NCBI GenBank assembly: GCA_005223375.1
Contig: RXOD01005102.1
Span: 1-15,907 of the forward strand
Origin: Amoebophrya sp. AT5.2
Taxonomy: Eukaryota; Sar; Dinophyceae; Syndiniales; Amoebophryaceae
Reading direction: 5' to 3'
Length of the DNA: 15,907 bases
Shown: piece by piece, positions 1-10,400 of the stretch
How the letters are laid out: every line of letters begins with the position of its first letter
How positions within the stretch are numbered: position 1 is the stretch's first letter
Program-made: the position numbers and the translations under genes
The notes under the pieces: model-generated
Told to the model about the DNA's origin: nothing
Seen by the model: only the letters and a program-made list of their open reading frames with translations
Database searches by the model: none

Positions 1-2642
1 ACTCCCCCGGACGCCATCCAATTTCACCCCGGCCGCGGAGAACGCCGAGGTGGGGGGAATGACGGTAGCGTTGTCCTCCGTCCCCGTTCCCGTAGCCCCG
101 ATGCTGCTCGAGATCAGCGCATTCGTGAGCTCTTCGGCAGCCGAAGCGCTCTCGCTGTCCACCACAGTACCGTCGAGGACCAGTCTGCGATGGAATTTTT
201 CACTACTCGAACTCGAACTACTTTTCTTCCCGCCAGCTACGACCACGTCGACGGTCACGGGCTGTTCGAGCACCTCCTCGGCCGAGCTGTAGCTGCTGGA
301 GCTGGCGGCCGCCTTGTGCTGCAGTGTGCTTACTGCGAGAATGTCTTCCGAGATGTCGCGGGACATGCGGTTCTCTATGCTCCCAACGGAATGGAGGCTG
401 GCCTCGACGCTGTCGAGCTGCGGCAAGGCGTCCTGAATCAGATCGCGCGCCACCTCGTCGAACGTCAGGACCTCCTGCTGCTGTGTTGCTCTACTTGTCG
501 CTTTTCGCGGCCCCTCCGTTGCAGTGCGGTCGTCGGTTATCACCAGTCCATCGCTGATCTGCTCGCCCAGCTCCAGTTGGCCAGCAGTAGGCGGTCCTGG
601 GTCCTGCGACCATCCCGGCGAAGCCTGCTCCTCGACGTACGCGCCATCAACTTCCGGACTGCCCGGGCCGATGCTGTGTCCGTCGTGACCCACCACGACA
701 CCTCCCACGCCCTGCTGGTCTTCTTTCGCGAGCACGAAGTTTGCTTCCGCCGCCATACTTTTACGCGAGGAAATCGTCGTGTTGAAGGTCATCGATCTTC
801 TCATGGACGCACGCACCTCAAAATACTGGTCGACAAGGTTTCCGATGTGCGTCACCTCATCGGGCGTGATCAGGCCGTTGCCGTTGCGGTCAATCATGTC
901 GAAAAGCTGCACGATTTGCTCCTCCGTCAGCCAGGTGACGCCGGTCGTGTGGAGCGTCAAGATGAACAGATCCAAGTCCATTTCCTCGGGGATCTTAGAG
1001 ATGGGGTTCTTCACGCTTTTCGCTTTGCTGCTGCTGGCAGCACCAGCGCCGCCGGCTGCGTTCGACGGCTTCGCATTCTTCCCAGCTGCCGCGCCGGCGG
1101 CTGGCTTGCGCTTGGCTTCAGCCCCACTACCGTCGTGTTCATCTTCTGCCGCGCTCGACGCAGCACTTCCGCCGACGGAGTCGCCGCCGTGGCCCGTCAG
1201 GTACCGCTGGATTTCGTGCGCCGCCTCGATCAAATCGAACTGAAACCGCGCCGCCCAATCAGAAAACTGGATTTTTCCACAGCCGTCCTCGTCTATGTAC
1301 TCGAAGATCCAGCGCATCTGCTGCCGCGTCATCCACGTGATGCCGCCTTTGAACAGCCCCGAGGAGAATTCCGCGAACGTCAGGGCGTCGCGCTTCTTCC
1401 TCTTCAGCTCGGTCTCGAAGAAGGCGCTGGCGTCGCGGATGTGGTGCCGATTCACGTTTTTGACCAGCCGGGCAAATTTGTCGTCGAAGAGCAGCTTGTC
1501 GGCAACGCCAAACTTCCACTCCTCGGGATCGACGTCGCCGGAGTCGTCCCGGTCAAGCTGCTCGAACAGGTCGCGGAGCTCCTTCTTCTCGAGCCAAAGA
1601 ATGCCGGCCTGCTCCAATACTGACTTGAACTTAGAGAAGGTAAGACGGAACCTGTTGGATACAATGATGGGAAGAAAGTGAGCGTCCGTCGTCTGTAGTT
1701 GAAATTAATAAACCCATCAAGATTTCTTGCTTTTGCCTGCGGCTACCACTACGGCGACTTCTTGACCTCCAAGAACGGGTATCGCTACCTTCTTCCTTCT
1801 TCCTCTTGTATTTTGTCCATCAGTTCCGTGGCTTTGTGCAGCATTTTCTGCTTCACGTGATTCATCCCGAGCCGCTGCGCGACCTGGCGGTCGGAGAGGT
1901 TGGGCGGCTCCGCCAGGGGCGAAACGAACCCGAGCTTGCACGGGAAGGACTCGATCTCCTCGAGGGCGTCAAACACTTCGACATTCTTCACGCGGCGCCC
2001 ATCCACGTATACGAGCTGGAATCCCTCAGCAACGCCCAGCGCGGCAGCCGGACCCAACGGGTTCACTTCGATCTGAAGATGATCGGTGGGTCGTGGATCA
2101 TGTTGGTCTTGATTCATTTTTTGCCTCGTCTACTCAATGTAGCACCTCCATCAATAAGTAGATATCAACAGTAGCAGTACCAGCACGCACTGATCCAGTT
2201 TGAGTGCAAAGTCTTCCAGCATGTCTTGTTTCGTCCTGTATTCCACGCATATAAGTTCCTGGTCCGACGGCCTTTGCTTCGTTGCCAGCAGGCGGTCTCT
2301 CCCCAAGTGGTGCGGCCGCGTGGACAGTGCAAACAGGACGGATTTGTTGAAATAATCGCCGCTCTGGAGATGCCGGGCGGGCCAGTTGACGAATCCCTTG
2401 CCCTTGGGATCCCGGGTCCTCGCGAGTTTGGCCTTCGCATTTGACGCGTCAGACTGCTGCTTGTTGCTGCCGGCGAGGGCTGAAATGTGTCCGTGGAGCG
2501 ACGAGTGCTTTGAGGCCTGGGAGTGAGTGAGCTTGTTGTTCGCGGCACTGGAGCCCCCGCCAGCACTGGAGCCCGCGGAGCTGGAGGAGGATCGCGTTGG
2601 CGCGAACACGAATGGGGGCTGGGCGGCGGCCGGCATGGGCAT
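1..2642 (-). CDS. PDZ-like and triple EF-hand protein (3' end beyond window)
   Basis: Proposed exons are 2642-2181, 2129-1789 and 1651 to the left edge: 818 codons with no stop, gene incomplete. The intron at 1788-1652 has donor AAG|GTAGCG, acceptor CCAACAG|G and matching phase 2. The 51-bp intron at 2180-2130 (CTG|GTACTG, GAGTAG|A, phase 0) is less certain. The start is the first of two close ATGs (MPMPAAAQ). Seen in order: a Ser/Gly/Ala-rich N-terminus; a conserved-looking block (NWPARHLQSGDYF) at about residues 86-150; a PDZ-like segment (GPAAALGVAEGFQLVYVDG) in exon 2; then three EF-hand loops at 1554-1519, 1293-1258 and 891-856. The first (DRDDSGDVDPEE) and third (DRNGNGLITPDE) loops are canonical; the second ends in Asp instead of Glu. 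The tail is Ser- and Glu-rich and looks disordered. Inference: a calcium-responsive scaffold or sensor without a catalytic domain. I do not recognise a named orthologue. Confidence 0.8.
853..1605 (-). repeat. Three EF-hand modules of identical length within one gene
   Basis: Three coding units of exactly 90 bp lie at 1605-1516, 1344-1255 and 942-853. Each encodes the pattern G-(I/V)-x-W-(L/M)-(T/E), an amphipathic helix ending in (L/I)F, then the 12-residue calcium loop. Their openings read GILWLEKKELRDLF, GGITWMTRQQMRWIF and TGVTWLTEEQIVQLF. The spacers between units are unequal (171 and 312 bp), and the second spacer holds an Ala/Lys/Gly-rich linker. The shared aromatic-containing helix suggests duplication of one ancestral module rather than the usual paired calmodulin arrangement. 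Confidence 0.8.
1652..1788 (-). other. Phase-2 intron (137 bp)
   Basis: The coding frame of the PDZ-like exon hits a stop at 1787-1785, and the EF-hand frame opens again after 1652. The donor GTAGCG follows AAG and the acceptor ends CCAACAG before G. Both ends have phase 2, so the EF-hand frame resumes as FRLTFSKFKSVLEQAG. The intron contains in-frame stops (TGA, TAA). Confidence 0.8.
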
Positions 2643-3797
2643 CTTCGTTGTCGGCGGCGCAGGAATTCGTGGCGAACGAAGGTGCAAGCAGTGACCGGAA
2701 GCGTGGGCGTTCGGTTTCGCGCTTTTAAAGTAGCGCTAGCTGCGTCGAAACCGAGAGCGCAAAATCCAAAATCAAATATAAGTTAGTAGAATTTATTAGT
2801 CTGCGAATCCCAATGAATGCATGCGAGCTCCTGTGCTCTCTTGAAGATCTTCGAGGCGCTCTCCCGCTCGTTCCTCTCGGTCTTTCGCTGCACGATTTTT
2901 GATGCGATGGCACGAAGTAAAAGCAAGCGAAAGATCGGACGACTCGACTTCATCTGCTCGTGGGCACTCACGACGCCGAGCGAGTCTGACTTGTGTGCGA
3001 CGCGACGGGCATTGATAGTGATGAAGATGATGAAGTTGAAGAACGTGGACTGTGTTAAACAAAGCAAAGTAGTCGTAGTCCCATCGATCCACATACACAG
3101 CGCGAGAAATATCAGAGCTGGAAACGCTGACATTGAGTGTCGCGGAAATATAAATTTATGTGCCCAACAACTTGTGATGTAGTCAGATAGAGGATAACTT
3201 GCGAACTACTCTTACTTTCTCAGTTTTTACTTTGGCATGCTTTTTCGTTTTCCTTGTCTACGTACTACGGGTACGAGTACTTTCTTTTACTAGTTTTTCT
3301 TTTTTTGTGCATTGATTTCGAAGATTTGGACTTCGATTTCAATGATCACATTGACATTGGCTGTCCTATACCTGTAGTTGGCTACCTATGGCTTTAATGT
3401 CCCATGCTGGTGCTCGTGCAATGCAATGAATAGTTACAAGTCGTGCTCGTGATGTCTTCGGTGAAAATCTACTGAGTGCGTCATCTGTAAGTAGCAATAC
3501 CATCAAGAAATCTTGCTCTTGCAAAATGAAGATTCGTGCAACGGAAATTGTACAGAGAGCTTCAGAGTAAAGCAAGGCAGTTCGAGTGCCAATTCAGTGG
3601 GCCGTGTGGAAAGAAGTAAGTTTAGTATGTTGCTGTCGTGGTGGTGGTCCTGGTCCTCAGTCGGTTAGGTAGAGATACATACCGATCCAGAATGCGACCG
3701 TCCTAAATTAAAAACAAGGCAAGCCGCAAAAGTGCATCAGCATGAGCAGGAGCACTCCCCGAATTTCAAATAAACTCAACACCGCTGCGCCGCTTTC
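2643..3797. other. Intergenic spacer between the EF-hand gene and the PP2C gene
   Basis: About 1.15 kb. The part nearest the EF-hand gene holds a CTTTTAAAG sequence at 2722-2730, roughly 80 bp upstream of the ATG at 2642. A moderately GC-rich block at 2780-3180 stays open in several frames on both strands and includes one doubtful ORF. From about 3180 to 3740 the sequence is T-rich with simple pyrimidine runs, and I see no gene, RNA or repeat array. The last stretch up to 3797 is the 3' flank of the phosphatase gene. Confidence 0.6.
2783..3133 (-). CDS. Doubtful small ORF, possible membrane-anchored protein
   Basis: An ATG at 3133 opens 116 codons. The N-terminus is hydrophobic (MSAFPALIFLALCMW), a second hydrophobic stretch (FFNFIIFITI) follows, and the C-terminal half is basic and helix-prone. 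A second minus-strand frame and one plus-strand frame are open over the same bases, so openness alone is weak evidence. No family is recognised. It lies on the same strand as all supported genes, about 140 bp upstream of the EF-hand gene start, so it could also be transcribed leader or an exon of something else. Confidence 0.2.
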   Translation of the reverse strand: MSAFPALIFLALCMWIDGTTTTLLCLTQSTFFNFIIFITINARRVAHKSDSLGVVSAHEQMKSSRPIFRLLLLRAIASKIVQRKTERNERESASKIFKRAQELACIHWDSQTNKFY

Positions 3798-6114
3798 TCA
3801 GTGGTGGCGTCCCATCTGCATGAAGCAGACGGTGATGTCGTCGCAATATTCGCCCTCTTCCTGCTTCCAGCGCCGGCGCGCCTCCTTCGACAATTTCTGC
3901 ATGATACGCTCGGCAGGCTCTTGCGACAACTTTTTCACGATGGCCTTGATGCACCATGCCGACTCGATGAATTCCCACACCCCGTCCGACGCGATCACCA
4001 GAAACGGTTTGCGGGACAAGTCCAGCTGAAGGTGAAATTATCAAATATAGCGCAGTACTGATTGTAGCCCAGCGCTGCAGTCCGTGACACGTGTCAACTA
4101 GCTAACTCACTGCCATCTAGTATATTTCCGTAGAAAAACCTAAACCTATTTGTGCCCTGGTCCTGCAAAAAATGCGCCAGCCCCAGCCGCATACACGCGG
4201 CTTTGGCTTACTTAGGCTTACAATAATCGATAGAAATAATAGACAAAGAGAAAGACGAACGAGACCAACCCGTCTGTAAAGGTCGTAATTGCAATTCTAT
4301 CTCCATTTCTGTGTAACTACTTCTACTCTATGGCGGTACCAAAGAGGTCGTAGATAAGTACCTTCGTCGGTCCGGTGACTTCTGGTTCCGACACTACGCC
4401 GCAGCCCTTCACGCACTCGTCGCCGAAGCTGCGGCTCATGCAGAGCCCCGGGTAGTCGAAGCCCTTCACGAAGATGCGGTCCACGGTGAAGTCGTCGTAG
4501 CGCAGCGTCCGGATCTCGCCCCCGTTGGCTTCGACGCGCTTCTTTTCCTCCGGCGAGCTCGGTTTATGGTCCGCGGTTTCGAATACCACGTCCTTCTCGT
4601 TCTCGTACCCGATCACCGCCCGCGAGTCGCCCACGTTCGCCGTGTAGTACTGCTCCCCGTTGTGCATGTACAGGATGCAGGTGGACCCACTAGCCTGCAC
4701 GTCAATGTCCTTCTCGATCGCGTACGCAAGGAGGTCCTCCGAGGCCTTCGCGAAAGCCTCCTTCAAAGCCCCCTTCATATCTGCGATGGAGCGATTTTTG
4801 GTGGGAGGATCTTTGATTGGGAGATTGATCGGGATTGCATCTTCGCAGAAAGTTGTGGGAAGTTTTGCTGAGTGATGCAAATGTAGGTGTGCGTAAAGTC
4901 GCGCAGCAGTCCAGTCGTACTTAAGAAAGTACTTCACTTCTTTGATTTAGTAGACAGAAAGAGAGCAACAGCAAGCGTCCGCAACTCGGGGCTGGCTGCT
5001 TTGCGGCAGCCGACTGAAGCAGGTAGGAGTCGCACGTCGACCAGGTCCAGGACGTGGCACACAGGAGTATTGGAAAACGACGTGGAAACAACAACAATGA
5101 CAATCAAACACCCAAGTAGTCACCTTTTCCCCATTTCTGGTTGTTGCAGAGGTAGAAGGGGATGGTTTGCACGCAGCGCGCGGACACGAAGTGTCCACAG
5201 GGGCCGTGTCCGTCCATGACGACGATGATGTCCCAGTTTTGGTACACGGTATACGAAAAGTTGTCTTGGTTCGGCGTCGTGTCGTTGTACCCCTTTGCGC
5301 CCTTCACGCACGAATAAATAAACTGGTACTTCTCCTGCAGCAGCTTCGGCTCCTGTTGGTCAAGTGAGAAGCGTGTCGCACGATCAGCGGAAAAACAGAA
5401 ACTTTTGACTCACGGTTTATTTCATTCTTTCTCTTTCAACAAATCTTCAGGAGGTAAGGGGGTAGCCTAAACCAAGGGAGGCTGCGTTCTACGTTATTCT
5501 GGTTTTCTTCGAAAAGTAGTGGTTACCTTCAATTTGTAGAGCACGGCCTCGCGCTCGGCCCCTGGGACGTTGTCCGACTGCACTTGCGAGAGCTTCCCGT
5601 GCAAGTGCAGCTCCACATCTTTCGAGTCCTCCCAGTAGTGGCCCATGTCCTTCTCGTCCACCTTCGTCAGGTTGATCGAACCGCGGCGCTGCCGACCTGA
5701 GATAGGAAGCCAGATTCATCTTCTTCACCATCGATCATCGATGAGCATGTTTGCAGATCAAGAAGACGAAGATCTTTCAGTCTGATGCAACGTCGTCGAA
5801 ACTTCTCATTTCAAATCGACACCGAACTCCGCGTCAAACTCTAGCAGCGACGGACTCTACGGGGTAGTTAGGAAACTAGCAGCGACTCCACGTCGTGAAA
5901 CACTAGCAGCAGCGGCGCTACCTTTCAGTTGCTGCTGGCGCTGTTCGAGGTCTTTGAGGTCCGCCTCCTTGATCTCAATGTCGCCGCGGCGGAAGCTGGT
6001 CGGCAGGGTGTTTGACCGCTCCCCCTTCCGGAGAACGGCCTCATCCTGTTCCAGCGGGTTGAACTGTCGCCCGGCGACAGCCACCGTCTGGTTGCGCATG
6101 TTCGATCGCTCCAT
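3798..6114 (-). CDS. PP2C-type (PPM family) protein serine/threonine phosphatase
   Basis: Complete gene of five exons: 6114-5922, 5696-5527, 5352-5124, 4867-4362 and 4025-3798, 1326 nt, 441 aa. All four introns (225, 174, 256 and 336 bp) are GT...AG and phase-consistent. It should dephosphorylate phospho-Ser/Thr using two Mg2+ or Mn2+ ions. PPM motifs in order: NQDNF (metal-binding Asp151), VVMDGHG (Asp168-Gly169), GSTCI, ANVGDSRAV, DHKP, SRSFGD, VIASDGVWEF (Asp380) and CDDITV (Asp429). All expected metal ligands are present, so the enzyme is predicted to be active. An N-terminal extension of about 125 residues precedes the catalytic core; it carries a Gln-rich helix and an RRGS sequence across the exon 1-2 region that fits a basophilic kinase site. 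No signal peptide or membrane helix is visible, so a cytosolic or nuclear location is inferred. The start is the first ATG (MERSNMRN), in the context ACAAGATGG. Confidence 0.95.
4026..4361 (-). other. Longest PP2C intron, with a small GC hairpin
   Basis: A 336-bp phase-0 intron (AAG|GTACTT ... CCTTCAG|C) separates GPTK from LDLSRKPF. It holds a perfect 6-bp inverted repeat, AGCCGC at 4185-4190 and GCGGCT at 4197-4202, with a 6-nt loop, followed by a directly repeated GGCTTA. No ORF or RNA gene is apparent. Confidence 0.8.
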
Positions 6115-6667
6115 CTTGTTCGAAGGCTTGTTGGAGCTTGTGGTTGCGATCGGATCAGTACGTAGAGGGCGGGGACGAGAATCGGAATAAATATTCTTCT
6201 TCTTCTTGTGGGAGTGGCGCTGGCTAGGATTTCGTTGTAGTTGTTTGTTTTATACTTCGACCACGACCACGAGCTTCAGCTTGCTTAACCAGGTACAGGT
6301 GGCGCCGGCAGTCCTCGAGTGCAATGATGAAGGCAAGCGAAAAGTAGTGAAAGCAGTAAGCTATCAATTCGTAGTCTGCAAGACCAACACGTTGTCAATG
6401 AATGGAGTCAGTGGAGGAGGAGTAAGTCGGCGTTTTACATCAACCAAAAAAAAGAAAAACAAAAAAAATAACGGCACGGGTGGCGGGCCATCGGCGGTCC
6501 TATACAACGATGACGAGCGTTAGCTCGCGAGACCAGTTGGAATCGACTTCGAAAAAAAGACGGGGAGAGACGAACGCATGGCATGACGATACGCGTGGCG
6601 GCATGAGGTTCTTCTCGTCTTGGGCCATTGAAAAAAACGGTGGTCGTGATAGATTAGTTATAGTACG
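6115..6667. other. Spacer upstream of the PP2C gene
   Basis: About 550 bp. It should contain the PP2C promoter and 5' leader. An AT-rich AATATTTATT (reverse strand, about 6187-6196) next to a short GAA/TTC repeat is the only promoter-like element I can point to. An A-rich tract lies around 6448-6472. The plus-strand ORF at 6206-6523 is low-complexity and has no family features. Confidence 0.5.
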
Positions 6668-6919
6668 TTAAACCAGCCCAGCGACGATCAATGACGCAAC
6701 AAGCGATGCAGAAAAAGATCCGATTTTCATCATGGCACCATCTACGCGCACGGGCACGCGATGAAGCCACTCAGGGAACTGATCCAAGACGAAGTCTTTC
6801 GTGCCCCACTGGACAGTAGCTCCCGCAACTGTTCCTGGAAAAAATGCACAGGCCGTGACTGAGGCACACAATTCCTTTTGTGCGCGTCGCACTGCAGGAC
6901 GGCAATGCTCTTGCATCAT
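6668..6919 (-). CDS. Possible small two-helix membrane protein (83 aa)
   Basis: Starting from the doubled ATG at 6919/6916, the frame encodes a basic N-terminus (RPAVRRAQKELCAS) and a first hydrophobic segment (VTACAFFPGTVAGATV). A polar loop with WGTKDF and QFPEWLHR follows, and a second hydrophobic segment (SFSASLVASLIVAGLV) ends at a TAA stop. This ordered hydrophobic-polar-hydrophobic pattern is more protein-like than neighbouring ORFs. An upstream exon at 7138-7018 could join through a 72-bp intron (CTCG|GTCCTA ... TTGCGAG|C, phase 1), giving 132 aa, but that is speculative. No family is recognised. It lies between the PP2C gene and the primase-like gene on the same strand. Confidence 0.35.
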   Translation of the reverse strand: MMQEHCRPAVRRAQKELCASVTACAFFPGTVAGATVQWGTKDFVLDQFPEWLHRVPVRVDGAMMKIGSFSASLVASLIVAGLV

Positions 6920-7405
6920 TGACGATATCGCTGGCTGAGACAGAGCTCGCAAGATGAAAAGTTTCGTTTCGGTTTGCGGTGATCATTGCGTAGAGATGAG
7001 CGCGGGATACATAGGACCGAGTCCAAGACGAAGATGAAGTTGCAGAGCAGTTAGTGTTCTGGTTTTCGTAGGATCAGGCAAGCCCGAGAGAGGGCTTTGC
7101 TTCCACATGGAATGGGACTTCCGGTAGGGGTAGTTCATTGCATTGTAACGCGATGCGCCCTAGGCGTAGAAGTGGTAAGTCGCCTTCGTGTTCTTCTTTC
7201 ACTTGCAGTCACGGCATCTCGACGAGTATGCGAGTCCTCGTAAACAAACCGTAATAAATTATCTGGACACGACTATCAGTACTACTACTCGTTGGGCAAG
7301 AAGTAGTGCGCGCGCGGGTGCAGGTAGGAGCTTCTTGCTCGCCTACTCTAATCTCAATCTGGTTGCATCTGCAGCTGCATCTTGTCGCTCGCTTTTTTGC
7401 ATTGC
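6920..7405. other. Spacer downstream of the primase-like gene
   Basis: About 490 bp, mostly without convincing coding content. It contains the possible upstream exon of the small membrane protein (7138-7018) and, on the plus strand, a string with perfect donor and acceptor consensus only 34 bp apart (7175-7208). The part next to 7405 would be the 3' UTR of the primase-like gene. Confidence 0.5.
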
Positions 7406-10400
7406 TTACAGTCTCGCTGTCCCTTTGAATACGAGGAGCCCTTCCTCGCATGTTAGGTCGTCTTCTTGTAGTTTTCGCCTGTCGCTTCGGTTGGCCTCGA
7501 ACAGGACGCGGTTGCCGGGGCCGAGGTTCCCCCCAGTGAGTCCGAGCGTGTTCTTGGAGCACTTTCGGAATTCAGCTCCAAAGCATTTGAAGGAGAACGA
7601 GCCCGCGCCTCCCGGAGATTCCGAATCCGCCTCCGCACCCGCAGCGTGAATCTCCACTACATGCCTCTTAATGCAGCTGAATTTCGAGGGTCGTCCGTGG
7701 GCTCCTCCCGAGTTTTCGATCGTTGCTTCTGTTGTAGAAGGCACAGGCAGCTCAAGTTCTTCATCTTTGGGCTCCTCTGCTGGGCTTCCGATTCCGTATC
7801 CCTCTCCGCGTCGCTTTTGCATCAGCACGCAAGTCCCAAAGGAATCGAAGTTGCAGCCGTAGGTCTTCACCGAGCTGTCCCCTCGAATGCGCAGGGCAGT
7901 CGTTTCGCATTCGCTGTGTCGTGCTTTGGGGGACGAGAAGAAGTTGCACTCAACAAATACCGGCGCCGAGTGCCCAGCGTCGTCGCAGGACACCGCGACC
8001 CCGTCCAGCCGACACACTTCGAATTTGCAGTCCCGAAAAAACGGACCAGAACAGCCGGTCTGGACTGCGCCACTTCCCTCTAGTACTAGCGGTCTGCGAA
8101 CCGCGACCGGAGCAACGTCTGGCTTCCTACTCGCTGCAGTAGCAATTTGTTCCCCGCGCACAGAACAGAGCACTGCAGCGTCGTCCTTTGCAACCACATC
8201 TGCGCTCTGGAGCCGCTCTCGTCCTCCACGACCCGTCTCGGAACTGGGGCTCGTCGCGATCTGTCGAAAGTGCACCCGCCGGCATTCGCAGCTCACCGGG
8301 CGGTCAAAAATGATCCCCACTGTTTCCACCGTAATGTAGTCCGCAGCTTCGGGCGCGAATTTTGACGCAGCCGCCGCCACCCCACAGTTTTTTCGCATCT
8401 CGTCCGTGCCGCCCTCCAGGAACAGCGACGCGCGGACGTGCAGCGGCGTCGTCAGGCGACAGCCAGTCTTCTGCGTCTGGTCCTCGAGCAAAACGATGCG
8501 CCACAGCCGCTCATCCGGCGGGAGCGCCGCAACCGCATCGACGAGTGACGGGAAGTGGTAGGGAACGACAAAGGCGGAGATGTCCGCGAGCGCGTGCGCC
8601 GCTGGCGTCGTGCTGTATGCAAACGCCGCGAGCATTTTCTCTTCGAGGCGCCGGCGCTCATACTCGCGGAAGTGGTCGCTGGTCGCTGTGATTCCATTTG
8701 CGATCGCGGTCGCCGCCCTCTTCTGCGCCAGCGTCCGCAGCGCTTCCATGTCCACCGGGACCGTGATGGGATCGAGCAGAAGCCGCACGAACGCAAAGAA
8801 GACCGGCCGAAGCCGGTCGGGGCAGCCTGCCGAGAGTGTAACCTCGACCAAACCGCCGGTGGCTTCGTCGTAGTCGAGAGTTACTGTAACCTCGCCGCGG
8901 GCGGCACGCTGGCGGTCCAGGGCAAAGCCTCTGCGCAACACGTCGCGGAGAGGCATCTTGGCGACCTCGCTCCACTGCACACTGTCGGCGGGTCTGTCGT
9001 TCATCATCGACAGATCCGTGGGAAACTTCAACTCGCACCACTGTGCGCCACCTGTGATGAAACGACCGTTAACGTGCTTATGGGATGATGAAAGTGTATG
9101 AATCCAGGCTGACGGTCGTGACGAGAACGTGAACGAAATGAACGTGGTCACGAGAAATAGTGGATGAGTTTTTAATCTTTTTACCGACATATTTAGTGCT
9201 GCAGCTCCCGCTCGCTGGCGCTTTAGGTAGTTCCGCTTCAGTCGCCTTTTGATCCACATTCTCGCAAGAAGTCCACCTCGGCCCGATGAGCAAGTTCGAG
9301 AGGGTGCTTCCTTCTCCGTCGCTCGTCCGGATTGCGTGCGCGAGCGGATGTGCCAGCGACGCACCATGGCTCCTCAGCTGCTGCTTTCGAACGTATTCGC
9401 AAGCCTCCTCCCACATTCTCTGGCTCATCTGTGGCGGTTTGTGGTCCAGGAATTCCCGATACTGCCGCCCCGATGCTTCTGTGCCCACACCGATGAGCAT
9501 CTCCTGCCAGATGCGCGCACGCAAGTCGTCCCGAAAAGAGCCGCGACGAGAGGGAGGCACCACGCGGAACACCGGGGACGCCTTCGGGACAGCTACGGGC
9601 CCTTCCACCACCACTCCTCCGTGGCGCACGTCGCAGCCCGGGCCGCTCGCCGGATCTCGGAAGCCCTCTGTAGCAACGTCGGCGTCGTCGTACCAACAGC
9701 GTCCGCGACGGATCCACTTCAGTTGCTGCACGTACGTTGGGCAAGCGAGCGGCCCACCCTGCTCAAACAACGGCCCGAGAAAATCCGTCTTGAAAATCCG
9801 CCCCAAGGTGCTCTCATCGTCGTTGGCGCTCTCGCCTTTTTCGCGTCTTCCGATTTTGTTTTCCAGTGCGGTTTTGAACTGTTCTTCCTCGCGTTTGCGC
9901 TGCGCTATCCATTCATCACCACAACCGCGGGACAACGGCTCAACGCATTCGCCGAATACCTCACTAGGTCTATGCCCAGGGGCCCAATCCGCCAGCGTCA
10001 GGAAGTTTTTGGGGCTCGTGTAGAAGTCATCTGCAGCCACTGCTTGGGGGCTCGCAACGTCTGCAAACACGAAGTCAGCTGCCCCGAACGGCATGACAGG
10101 CCGACCCTCGTCCTCCAGCACGATCATGGGACGATACTGCTTAGCGCGCCCACCGCCACCGGACCCTGGCAAGGAGTGGTTTCTTAACGTGCCTATACGC
10201 TCGGAGTCTATCTTTCTTGCGGCGCTCTTTGAGAGATCTTTAACCTGATCCGTCGCGACTTGACGCCTCCAGTCCTGCAGTGTGATCAGGCGCAAGAAAT
10301 CCTCCGGGGCGTTGGGATCCGTGAATTCGGCGGCCCACAGTAGCTCACGCTTGTCGTTGAAGCAGGAGCGCAGCGAGGGCTTGTGCTTCGTGAGCGCGTC

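Noticed and set aside
190..1623. 477-codon plus-strand ORF
   Set aside because: It lies antisense to the EF-hand exon. The minus-strand reading gives three EF-hand loops, while the plus-strand product is Arg/Leu/His-rich without domains: a shadow of GC-biased codons.
2722..2730. TATA-like CTTTTAAAG upstream of the EF-hand gene
   Set aside because: Position is plausible, but it is a single AT-rich match in AT-richer spacer with no shared element upstream of the other genes.
3366..3575. 69-codon minus-strand ORF
   Set aside because: Short, in AT-rich spacer, with no conserved-looking pattern.
6206..6523. 105-codon plus-strand ORF
   Set aside because: Low-complexity Thr and Lys runs, no domain, and it ends in an A-rich tract; looks like spacer.
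9249..10187. 312-codon plus-strand ORF
   Set aside because: Antisense to the primase-like exon; no family features. The opposite strand stays open for over 1000 codons.
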